Assembly: GCA_007134165.1 (NCBI GenBank)
Contig: SLLJ01000277.1
Location: forward strand, 1 to 5,462
DNA from: Nitriliruptoraceae bacterium
GTDB taxonomy: Bacteria; Actinomycetota; Nitriliruptoria; Nitriliruptorales; Nitriliruptoraceae
Length of the DNA: 5,462 nt
Direction of reading: 5' to 3'
The notes under the pieces were generated by a model. That model was not told the DNA's origin and did not search any database. It worked only from the letters and a program-made list of their open reading frames with translations. Shown in pieces: positions 1 to 5,404 of this stretch; position 1 is the stretch's first letter, and the number at the start of each line of letters is the position of its first letter. The translations under genes were made by a program, and so were the position numbers.

Positions 1-12
1 GGTGTCGGACAT
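1..12 (-). CDS. Start of a further ars-operon gene (partial, cut by window edge)
   Basis: Only the first codons are present. On the minus strand an ATG at 12-10 opens M-S-D-T and is preceded by GGAAGG (25-20) with a 7-base spacer, a good ribosome binding site. It lies 21 bases after the aquaporin stop, so it is probably the next gene of the operon. Two other starts are possible: an in-frame ATG at 27, and an ATG at 37 in another frame that overlaps the aquaporin stop as ATGA. I favour 12 because of the binding site. Arsenate reductases of the low-molecular-weight phosphatase family in actinobacteria often begin M-S-D and often follow such aquaporins, but that identity is inference from context and cannot be tested with four residues. 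Confidence 0.4.
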
Positions 13-33
13 GCTCGAGCCTTCCATCGGGGG

Positions 34-750
34 TCATGCGGGTTCGTCGACCGGGCGCGGCCCGGCACGGGGGATCACCACGGCCCGGGCCTCGGCCGGG
101 TCGGGGTCGTACAGCACGCGCACCAGCACGATCGCGAGCCCGAGGCCGAGCCCCTGCCCGAGCAGGAAGCCGGGCACGGAGGCCGGGACGATGCCGGTGT
201 AGGTGTCGCTGAGCGTGCGGGCGATCGTCACCGCGGGGTTGGCGAACGACGTCGAGGCGGTGAACACGATCGCGGCCGCGATGTAGGCGCCGACCCCGGC
301 CGCGACGACCCGACCGGCCCCGGAGCGCACCAGGCCGAAGATCACCACGATCAGGCCGGCGGTGGCCAGCACCTCCGAGGCGACCAGCGCCGGGCCGGAC
401 CGCAGGGTGGTCGCCACCTCGACCACCGGCCGACCGAAGGTCAGGTTGGTGAAGCCGACCCCGGCCACCGCGCCGAGCACCTGGGCCCCGATGTACCCGC
501 CGGCCCGGCTCCAGGTGATGCCCCCGAACCAGGCGTCCGCCAGGCTCACCACCGGGTTGAGGTGCGCGCCGGACACCGGGCCGAAGGTCAGGATCAGCGC
601 AACCAGCGCGAGCCCGACCACCACGGCGTGCTGGAACAGCGCGGTGCCGCCACCGCCCGGCCCCACCACGATGCCAGAGCCCACGATCGCGGCCAGCAGC
701 GACGCGGTGCCCAACGCCTCGGCGGCCAGCCGCCGCACGCCCACGGACAT
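34..750 (-). CDS. MIP-family aquaporin/glyceroporin, AqpS-like, arsenic operon channel
   Basis: A 238-residue integral membrane channel of the major intrinsic protein family. The two half-helix motifs are visible: N65-P66-V67 in GAHLNPVVS, and N171-P172-A173 in FANPAVTIAR. Hydrophobic stretches fit six membrane segments (roughly 8-30, 38-57, 84-104, 121-141, 148-167, 190-212), followed by a charged proline-rich cytoplasmic tail. The first motif is NPV rather than NPA. The residue after the second NPA is Val174, where orthodox aquaporins and GlpF carry the arginine of the selectivity filter; this suits a wider, less water-selective pore. The start ATG shares its A with the stop of the upstream ArsR-ArsC gene (TGATG), and AGGGGG lies 7 bases before it, so translation is likely coupled. 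In ars operons such channels (AqpS of Sinorhizobium) pass arsenite or methylated arsenicals, usually downhill out of the cell. The family call is firm; the substrate is inferred from the operon. Confidence 0.9.
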   Translation of the reverse strand: MSVGVRRLAAEALGTASLLAAIVGSGIVVGPGGGGTALFQHAVVVGLALVALILTFGPVSGAHLNPVVSLADAWFGGITWSRAGGYIGAQVLGAVAGVGFTNLTFGRPVVEVATTLRSGPALVASEVLATAGLIVVIFGLVRSGAGRVVAAGVGAYIAAAIVFTASTSFANPAVTIARTLSDTYTGIVPASVPGFLLGQGLGLGLAIVLVRVLYDPDPAEARAVVIPRAGPRPVDEPA

Positions 751-1436
751 CAGGCCGCCCCCTGCCGGCTGGCCGCCAGCACCTCGATGCGCTCGGTGAG
801 CTCGTCGTAGGCCGCCTCGAAGGCCGCGGGCCCCCCGCCGACCGGGTCGGACACCGACCAGTGCAGCATCGGGACCGCGAAGGGTGGGCCGGCCTCGTGC
901 GCCCGGTCGCAGACCGACACGACCAGGTCGGGCGCGTGGGTGACCTCGTCGTAGCCCTGCGGCCGCGCGTCACCGAACTGAAGCCCGTGCCGGGCCGCGG
1001 TGGCCCGCGCGAGCGGGTGCACCTCGGCGGCGGGTTCCTGGCCGGCCGAGCGGGCCGGGCACCCGGTGCGCGTGCGCCACAACGCCGCAGCGAGCTGCGA
1101 GCGGGCCGAGTTGGCCGTGCACACGAACAGCACGTCGTCGGCGGCGAGCCGGGTGGCCGGCGCCAGCACGCGCAGCGCGGCGGAGCACAGACGCACGTAG
1201 CGACGTCGGGCGTCGCCCTGCGAGGGTCCGCGCTCGACCACGCCGGCGGCTTCGAGCACGCCGAGGTGGAAGGCCACGAGGTTGGAGCCGAGCCCGGTCA
1301 GCTCGGCGAGCCGGCTCGGTGGCTGATCCGACAGCCGTAGCGCATCGACGATCTCGAGGCGGTGGACGTCCCCGAGCGCACGGTGGATGGCCGCCCGCTG
1401 GGCGGTGTCGGCGGCGACGGTTCCCTCGATTCCCAT
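750..1436 (-). CDS. ArsR repressor fused to LMW-phosphatase-type arsenate reductase
   Basis: A 228-residue two-domain protein. Residues about 11-95 form an ArsR/SmtB winged helix: LGDVHRLEIVDAL, then the recognition region LAELTGLGSNLVAFHLGVLEAAGVV, then a wing rich in arginine. Residues about 100-222 are a low-molecular-weight tyrosine phosphatase/ArsC fold. Its P-loop C106-T-A-N-S-A-R112-S113 (CX5R) holds the nucleophile C106, and the acid is probably D197 in SVSDP. It should repress its own operon and reduce arsenate to arsenite in the cytoplasm. The ArsR half lacks the CVC-type arsenic site; its only cysteine is C84. The ArsC half has C176 in SVCDRAHE, but Gly183 sits where thioredoxin-coupled ArsC have the third cysteine. 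A mycothiol-type electron route is therefore possible. I chose the ATG at 1436 because a promoter places transcription start on it; an ATG at 1448 would overlap the -10 box, and the longer open frame up to 1700 runs antisense to another gene. Confidence 0.88.
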   Translation of the reverse strand: MGIEGTVAADTAQRAAIHRALGDVHRLEIVDALRLSDQPPSRLAELTGLGSNLVAFHLGVLEAAGVVERGPSQGDARRRYVRLCSAALRVLAPATRLAADDVLFVCTANSARSQLAAALWRTRTGCPARSAGQEPAAEVHPLARATAARHGLQFGDARPQGYDEVTHAPDLVVSVCDRAHEAGPPFAVPMLHWSVSDPVGGGPAAFEAAYDELTERIEVLAASRQGAA

Positions 1437-1438
1437 TG

Positions 1439-1456
1439 CCTCAATCATAGTCGAGG
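1439..1456 (-). promoter_or_regulatory. Candidate ArsR operator over the -10 box
   Basis: CCTCGACTATGATTGAGG is an imperfect dyad: CCTC and GAGG are perfect arms, with two further matching pairs nearer the centre (six of nine in all). It covers the -10 hexamer and reaches almost to the proposed start codon, where an autorepressor would be expected to bind. The match to known ArsR operators is loose, and short dyads are common in such GC-rich DNA, so this is a candidate only. Confidence 0.3.
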
Positions 1457-1473
1457 TTTCTTGGGCCGTCCAA
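1444..1473 (-). promoter_or_regulatory. Promoter of the ars operon, placed for a leaderless transcript
   Basis: On the minus strand TTGGAC (1473-1468) and TATGAT (1449-1444) are separated by 18 bases, a good vegetative sigma-factor promoter and the best one in this GC-rich window. The distance from the -10 box (7 bases between) puts the transcription start on or next to the A of the ATG at 1436. This would give a leaderless mRNA, which is common in actinobacteria, and it explains why no Shine-Dalgarno site precedes that ATG. Confidence 0.6.
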
Positions 1474-1533
1474 CCCGACTCGTGGCACCGCGGCTGGTGG
1501 CAGACGGCCGGGTCCCGGACCCGAGGACCGACG

Positions 1534-1871
1534 GTGGCGATCGTGGCGTGCCCCGCCGGTGGGGAGGACGAACTGCGCAAGGGCCGGGCCCACCAGGACG
1601 GCATCGAGCTCACCTGCGAGCGCTGCGGAGCCGCCGGGGAGCGGGACGTGACCCCGACCTGCCGGCTTTGTGGGGCACAGGATCTGCAGGGCGTGCCCAC
1701 CTCGACGCGGCGAGAGCACGGCCTCGGCGAGCAGTGGGCACCCTCGGGGATCCGGCTCGCCTACTACTGCTGGGATTGCCAGGGGGCGGACGTCACCGCA
1801 GCCAACCCCCGGCCCGGCCCCCAGCCGCCACCCGGTGGACGGCGCGACCCGGGCCCCGATCGCGCCGCTGA
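1534..1871 (+). CDS. Small zinc-ribbon protein, 3' end unresolved (possible frameshift)
   Basis: I do not recognise a named family. From a GTG at 1534, with GAGGA six bases upstream, the frame encodes a cysteine-pair protein: C28-E-R-C31-G, C43-R-L-C46-G and C79-W-D-C82, plus C6 near the start. The first two pairs look like one zinc knuckle site; the third may form a second site with another partner. Codon third positions are G or C in about 88% of the first 91 codons, so this part looks truly coding. There are no membrane segments and no signal peptide. It is divergent from the ars promoter and directly upstream of guaB1. The frame has no stop here: it stays open through the guaB1 start to a stop at 2616, and after about 1810 the translation becomes proline/arginine-rich shadow sequence. 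The end given is the TGA at 1869-1871, which is in the frame reached if one base is missing from the nearby C-runs (around 1806-1826). An in-frame end at 2616 is the literal alternative. Confidence 0.5.
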
Positions 1872-1884
1872 GTCCGTCCTGTCC

Positions 1885-1890
1885 TACGCT
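1885..1890 (+). promoter_or_regulatory. Weak candidate -10 element upstream of guaB1
   Basis: TACGCT fits the actinobacterial TANNNT pattern and would give a leader of about 43 bases carrying the guaB1 ribosome binding site. No convincing -35 hexamer is found 16-19 bases upstream, so guaB1 could equally be read through from the zinc-ribbon gene. Confidence 0.2.
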
Positions 1891-1927
1891 CCCGCGCGAG
1901 GTCTCCGCCATGACGCCCCCACCCCTC

Positions 1928-1934
1928 AGGAGGT
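1928..1934 (+). promoter_or_regulatory. Perfect Shine-Dalgarno site that sets the guaB1 start
   Basis: AGGAGGT, fully complementary to the 16S rRNA 3' end, lies 5 bases before the GTG at 1940. An ATG at 1910 in the same frame has no such site and would add ten residues ahead of the conserved N-terminus, with the Shine-Dalgarno site inside the coding region. The GTG is therefore the likely start. Confidence 0.85.
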
Positions 1935-1939
1935 CCCCG

Positions 1940-3376
1940 GTGCGGCTGCTCGACGAGCATGGCCCCCGCTACGACCTGACCTACGAGGACGTCTTCCTGG
2001 TTCCCCAGCGCTCCTCGGTCCACTCGCGGCTCGACGTGGATCTCACCACCGTCGACGGCTCGGGCACGACGCTGCCGCTGGTCGCCGCGAACATGACGGC
2101 CGTGTCCGGCCGCCGGATGGCCGAGACCCTGGCCCGCCGCGGCGGCCTGGCCGTGATCCCCCAGGACATTCCCCTGGACATCGTCGCCGAGGTCGCCGCC
2201 GAGGTCAAGCGGTGCCACCCGGTGTTCGAGACCCCGATCACGGTCGCGCCGCACCACACGGTCGGCTACGCCCTCAACCTGCTGCCCAAACGCTCGCACG
2301 GCGCGGCGGTGGTGGTCGACGAGCAGCGGCCGGTGGGCGTGGTGACCCTGGTCGACCTCGACGGCGTGGACCGCTTCACCCAGCTCTCCCAGGTCATGTC
2401 CCGCGACCTGGCGAGCCTGCCCGACCGCATCGACCCGGTGCAGGCCTTCGACCGGCTCGCGGAGTTCCGCCACCGGCTGGCGCCCGTGGTGGACGACGGC
2501 GGCCACCTGCGGGGGATCCTCACCCGTCTCGGGGCGCTGCGCTCGACGCTGTACCGCCCCGCCCTCGACAGCCGCGGGCAGCTGCGGGTGGCTGCGGCCG
2601 TCGGCGTTTCCGGTGATGTTCGGACCCGCGCCTCGGGACTGCTCGAGGCCGGCATCGACGTGCTGGTGCTCGACACCGCCCACGGCCACCAGGACCGGAT
2701 GCTCGAAGCCGTCGCCGCCGTGCGCGCCCTGGATCCGGCGGCGCCTCTGGTCGCCGGCAACGTCGTGACCGCCGCGGGCGTGCGCGAACTGATCGAGGCC
2801 GGGGCCGACATCGTGAAGGTCGGCGTCGGTCCGGGCGCAATGTGCACGACCCGCATGGCGACCGGGGTGGGCCGCCCGCAGTTCTCGGCGGTGGCGCACT
2901 GCGCGGCCGCGGCCCGCGAACTCGGCGGGCACGTCTGGGCCGACGGTGGGGTCCGCCACCCCCGCGACGTGGCTCTGGCGCTGGCCGCCGGCGCCTCGAA
3001 CGTGATGGTGGGATCCTGGTTCGCCGGCACCCACGAGTCGCCCGGCGACCTCGAGCACGACCCCGATGGGCGGCCCTACAAGGTGTCGTTCGGGATGGCC
3101 TCCGCCCGCGCGGTGCGTCAGCGCACCGGCGACGACACTCCCTTCGAGCGCGCCCGCAAGGCGCTGTTCGAGGAGGGCATCTCCTCGGCCCGCCAGTACC
3201 TCGACCCCGACCGCCCCGGCGTGGAGGACCTCGTGGACGTCATCGTCGCTGGCGTGCGCAGTGCCTGCACCTACGCCGGTGCGGACACGCTCGAGGCGCT
3301 GCACGAACGCGCCGTGGTCGGCGTGCAGACCCGGTCGGGGTACGAGGAGGGCCGTCCGCTGTCGGCCGGGTGGTGA
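1940..3376 (+). CDS. guaB1: GuaB1-type IMP dehydrogenase family protein, probable GMP reductase
   Basis: A 478-residue protein matching actinobacterial GuaB1 in length and along its whole sequence as I remember it. The barrel begins YDLTYEDVFLVP (11-22). A CBS-domain pair is inserted at about 92-200, with repeats such as KRSHGAAVVVDEQRPVGVV. The barrel resumes at LRVAAAVG with VLDTAHGH (243-250) and VAGNVVTAAG (271-280). The nucleotide-binding loop GVGPGAMCTTR carries the catalytic cysteine C302, and WADGGVRHPRDVALALAAGASNVM provides the phosphate site. The late loop reads FEEGIS (410-415). The family makes a covalent thioimidate on the cysteine. GuaB2 is the IMP dehydrogenase of actinobacteria, whereas the mycobacterial GuaB1 paralogue has been characterised as a GMP reductase (GMP + NADPH to IMP + ammonia) in purine salvage, controlled through its CBS domains. 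The product is cytoplasmic. The family is certain; the reaction is transferred from mycobacteria. Databases often label it IMP dehydrogenase. Confidence 0.93.
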   Translation: MRLLDEHGPRYDLTYEDVFLVPQRSSVHSRLDVDLTTVDGSGTTLPLVAANMTAVSGRRMAETLARRGGLAVIPQDIPLDIVAEVAAEVKRCHPVFETPITVAPHHTVGYALNLLPKRSHGAAVVVDEQRPVGVVTLVDLDGVDRFTQLSQVMSRDLASLPDRIDPVQAFDRLAEFRHRLAPVVDDGGHLRGILTRLGALRSTLYRPALDSRGQLRVAAAVGVSGDVRTRASGLLEAGIDVLVLDTAHGHQDRMLEAVAAVRALDPAAPLVAGNVVTAAGVRELIEAGADIVKVGVGPGAMCTTRMATGVGRPQFSAVAHCAAAARELGGHVWADGGVRHPRDVALALAAGASNVMVGSWFAGTHESPGDLEHDPDGRPYKVSFGMASARAVRQRTGDDTPFERARKALFEEGISSARQYLDPDRPGVEDLVDVIVAGVRSACTYAGADTLEALHERAVVGVQTRSGYEEGRPLSAGW

Positions 3377-3396
3377 GGTCTCACGACGGCCACCAC
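3370..3396. other. Inverted repeats over the convergent stop codons
   Basis: GTGAG-GT-CTCAC (3373-3384) spans both stop codons of the convergent pair guaB1 and the DUF554 gene. A wider GTGGTG (3370-3375) pairs with CACCAC (3391-3396). No T-run follows on either strand, so this is at best a weak bidirectional stop for transcription. No ordinary terminator fits into the four-base gap between the genes. Confidence 0.2.
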
Positions 3397-4172
3397 GCGA
3401 TCGTCAGCGGCGCGAGAACCAGCGCCGGGAGCAGGTTCGCGACCCGGATGCTGCGCACCTCGAGCAGCCGCAGCCCGATGCCGACGACCAGGATGCCGCC
3501 GGTCGCGGTCAGCGCATCGAGCATCGGCTCGGTGAGCACCGGCGCCAACCGACTCGCGGCCAGGGTGATCCCGCCCTGCAGCAACAGCAGCGGCAGGGCG
3601 CTGAAGGCCGGGCCGATCCCCAGCGCGCTCGCGAACGCAAGCACGACGACCCCGTCGAGCAGGGCCTTGACCGCCAGCAACTGGTAGTCCCCGGTGAGCC
3701 CGTCCTGCAGCGCCCCGAGGATCGCCAGCGGCCCCACGCACACGACCAGGCTGGCGACCACGAAACCCTCGACGAAGCGGTGCCGGGGCTCGTGGGGCGG
3801 GTGCAGGTCAGCCAGCGCGTCCCGGTCGGGCCCGGACGGTTCGGGTTCGAACGGTTCGTTCCCACCCCGCATCACCAGATCCCGGAGGCGCTCACCGACC
3901 ACGGTGAGCCAGCGTTCGAGGTCGACGAGCTCGCCGATCACCCCGCCGACGATCAGCGAGCCGAGCACGACCAGGACCCCGGCGCGTCCGGCCACGACCT
4001 GCAGCTGCGGCCCGAAGGCGGTCAGGCCGTCCGCGATGCCCAGCACGATCACGAACACGGCGAGCACGTCGGTCACGCCGCTGCGCACGCGCAGCGGGAG
4101 CCGATTGCCCAGCAGCGCGCCGGCGACGCCTCCGACCACGATCGCAGCGGCGTTGAGCAGAGTCCCGGTCAT
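3381..4172 (-). CDS. DUF554 family membrane protein (YdfK/YqgA-like)
   Basis: A 263-residue polytopic membrane protein of the DUF554 family, whose function is unknown; some members have been proposed to be transporters. The N-terminus MTGTLLNAAAIVVGGVAGALLGNRLP is typical, as are the central VGPLAILGALQDGLTGD (146-162) with KALLDG (169-174), and the end ATGGILVVGIGLRLL (223-237) with IRVANLLPAL (242-251). About seven hydrophobic segments are seen: roughly 5-22, 34-50, 62-81, 134-153, 173-191, 193-210 and 223-238, with a last one at 247-260. A hydrophilic loop at 103-131, rich in E, P, D and H, makes the protein somewhat longer than the usual roughly 230 residues. The start ATG lies 19 bases after the aldo/keto reductase stop and has no clear ribosome binding site, so translation may depend on reinitiation from that gene. 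Its stop is four bases from that of guaB1, facing it. Confidence 0.88.
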   Translation of the reverse strand: MTGTLLNAAAIVVGGVAGALLGNRLPLRVRSGVTDVLAVFVIVLGIADGLTAFGPQLQVVAGRAGVLVVLGSLIVGGVIGELVDLERWLTVVGERLRDLVMRGGNEPFEPEPSGPDRDALADLHPPHEPRHRFVEGFVVASLVVCVGPLAILGALQDGLTGDYQLLAVKALLDGVVVLAFASALGIGPAFSALPLLLLQGGITLAASRLAPVLTEPMLDALTATGGILVVGIGLRLLEVRSIRVANLLPALVLAPLTIAWWPS

Positions 4173-4173
4173 G

Positions 4174-4183
4174 GCACCGGTGC
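4174..4183. repeat. 10-bp perfect palindrome before the DUF554 start
   Basis: GCACCGGTGC is self-complementary and occupies the place where a ribosome binding site for the DUF554 start (4172) would lie. It could hide the start or be chance in GC-rich DNA. Confidence 0.3.
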
Positions 4184-4191
4184 GCTCAGGA

Positions 4192-5157
4192 TCAGGCGAA
4201 CAACTCGTCGATCCGCGCCTTGACCTCGGGGGTCAGCCGCTCGAGCGCGTCGAGCGCTCCGAGGTTCTCGTGGACCTGCTCGACCCGGGAGGCGCCGGTG
4301 ATCACGGTGGACACGTCGGGGTTGGCTGCGCACCACGCGATCGACAGCTGCGCGAGGCTGACCTCGAGTTCCTCGGCGATCCGTGCGAGCTCACGGACCT
4401 TGGCGTTGCGCTCGGGGTCGGTGAGGAACTCGCGCAGCCAGCCGTAGCCCGGCAGGTTGGCGCGGCTGTCCTCGGGCACACCGTCGAGGTACTTGCCGGT
4501 CAGCAGGCCCGAGGCCAGTGGCGACCAGATCGTGGTGCCGAGCCCGATGTCCTCGTAGAGGCGCTTGTAAAACCGTTCGACAGGCTTGCGGTGGAACAGG
4601 TTGTACTGCGGCTGCTCCATGATCGGCTTGTGCAGGTGGTGGCGCTCCGCGATCTCCCAGGCGGCGCGGATCTCGTCCGCGGACCATTCGGAGGTGCCCC
4701 AGTACAGCGCCTTGCCAGCGCTGACCATGTCCGACATCGCCCACACGGTCTCCTCGATGGGCGTGTCGGGATCGGGGCGATGGCAGAACACCAGGTCGAC
4801 GAAGTCCATGCGCAGGCGCTCGAGCGAGGCGTCGATCGCCTGCGCGAGGTACTTGCGGTTGAGCGTGTTGCGCGTGTTGACCCCGTCGTGGATGCCCCAG
4901 AAGAACTTGGTCGACACCAGGTAGCTGTGCCGCGGCCAGTCGAGCTGCTCGAAGACGCGACCCATGATCGCCTCCGACTCCCCTCCGGCATAGATCTCGG
5001 CGTTGTCGAAGAAGTTCATGCCGCCGTCGTAGGCCGCCTGCAGGCAGGCCAGCGCCTTGTCGTCGTCGAGTTGACTGTTGAAGGTCACCCAGGAGCCGAA
5101 GCTCAGCACGCTGACCTTGACCCCGGAGCGGCCGAGCCGCCGGTACTGCATCTCCAC
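4192..5157 (-). CDS. Aldo/keto reductase, potassium-channel beta-subunit-like
   Basis: A 321-residue NADPH-dependent oxidoreductase with a TIM-barrel fold, cytoplasmic. The catalytic tetrad is complete: D51 and Y56 in FFDNAEIY, K84 in VSTKFFWG, and H126 in VFCHRPDP. The cofactor-binding parts are QPQYNLFHR (182-190), WSPLASGLLTGKY (211-223) and VITGASRVEQVHENLGAL (285-302). This pattern, with the long region around 225-250, resembles the Kv-beta/YghZ group, which reduces aldehydes, ketones or methylglyoxal; the substrate here is unknown. The start is a GTG at 5157 with GAGGA (5169-5165) seven bases upstream. An ATG two codons later at 5151 is the alternative but is badly spaced. A second TGA follows two codons after the stop. 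The DUF554 gene lies 19 bases downstream and probably shares the transcript. Confidence 0.92.
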   Translation of the reverse strand: MEMQYRRLGRSGVKVSVLSFGSWVTFNSQLDDDKALACLQAAYDGGMNFFDNAEIYAGGESEAIMGRVFEQLDWPRHSYLVSTKFFWGIHDGVNTRNTLNRKYLAQAIDASLERLRMDFVDLVFCHRPDPDTPIEETVWAMSDMVSAGKALYWGTSEWSADEIRAAWEIAERHHLHKPIMEQPQYNLFHRKPVERFYKRLYEDIGLGTTIWSPLASGLLTGKYLDGVPEDSRANLPGYGWLREFLTDPERNAKVRELARIAEELEVSLAQLSIAWCAANPDVSTVITGASRVEQVHENLGALDALERLTPEVKARIDELFA

Positions 5158-5183
5158 GTCGTCGTCCTCGTCGTCCGTACCCT

Positions 5184-5203
5184 GCCGCCGACGGCCGCCG
5201 ACG
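5184..5203. repeat. Tandem 10-bp repeat, two exact copies
   Basis: GCCGCCGACG occurs twice without a gap, between the candidate -10 element and the start of the aldo/keto reductase gene, so within its probable leader. It is followed toward the gene by a GTC/GAC-rich stretch (5158-5176). Function unknown; it may be replication slippage. Confidence 0.6.
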
Positions 5204-5211
5204 GTCCTACC

Positions 5212-5217
5212 AGCCTA
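5212..5217 (-). promoter_or_regulatory. Candidate -10 element for the aldo/keto reductase gene
   Basis: TAGGCT on the minus strand fits TANNNT and lies about 55 bases before the GTG start. No TTG-like -35 hexamer is found 16-19 bases upstream of it, so support is weak. Confidence 0.25.
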
Positions 5218-5301
5218 ATGGGGCGACCCCGACCGGCGCCGCGAGATCGTTCCCACGACCACCGTCGCGGTCATCTGGTGGAGCGCGGCGGTGTCCGACC
5301 G

Positions 5302-5327
5302 CCGGTACCGGGCGCGGGCACCGCGCC
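5302..5327. repeat. Palindrome and short perfect hairpin
   Basis: CCGGTACCGG (5302-5311) is a perfect palindrome. Beginning at the last base of it, GGCGCGG-GCA-CCGCGCC (5311-5327) forms a perfect 7-bp stem with a 3-base loop. On the plus strand GTTGGTTGG follows, which is not a proper U-run. It could be a weak terminator or a protein site; the base composition makes chance possible. Confidence 0.35.
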
Positions 5328-5404
5328 GTTGGTTGGTGCACGGTCGTGGTCGGCGGTGCCTGAACCCACACCCCCGACCCGCGCCCCCGGGACAGGAGGG
5401 GAGC

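Noticed and set aside
1437..1700. N-terminal extension of the ArsR-ArsC gene to an ATG at 1700
   Set aside because: The added 88 residues are arginine/serine/proline-rich and antisense to the zinc-ribbon codons. They also lie upstream of the promoter that fits a start at 1436.
1793..3304. A 503-codon open frame on the minus strand opposite guaB1
   Set aside because: Its translation is low-complexity, rich in G, R, V and H with no family features, and it mirrors the codon pattern of guaB1. Long antisense open frames are routine in DNA this GC-rich.
3066..4223. A 385-codon plus-strand frame overlapping the guaB1 end and the DUF554 gene
   Set aside because: It is a shadow of two recognised genes, rich in R, Q, D and P, with no domain.
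4500..4991. Alternative minus-strand frames within the aldo/keto reductase
   Set aside because: They are serine/arginine-rich shadows; the reductase frame holds the full catalytic tetrad and family motifs.
5220..5256. GGGAAC on the minus strand as an ECF sigma -35 element
   Set aside because: No matching -10 motif (CGTC/GTT type) at the required 15-19 base distance.
5252..5274. CCACC...GGTGG inverted repeat as a terminator
   Set aside because: It has short arms, a long loop and no T-run on either strand.
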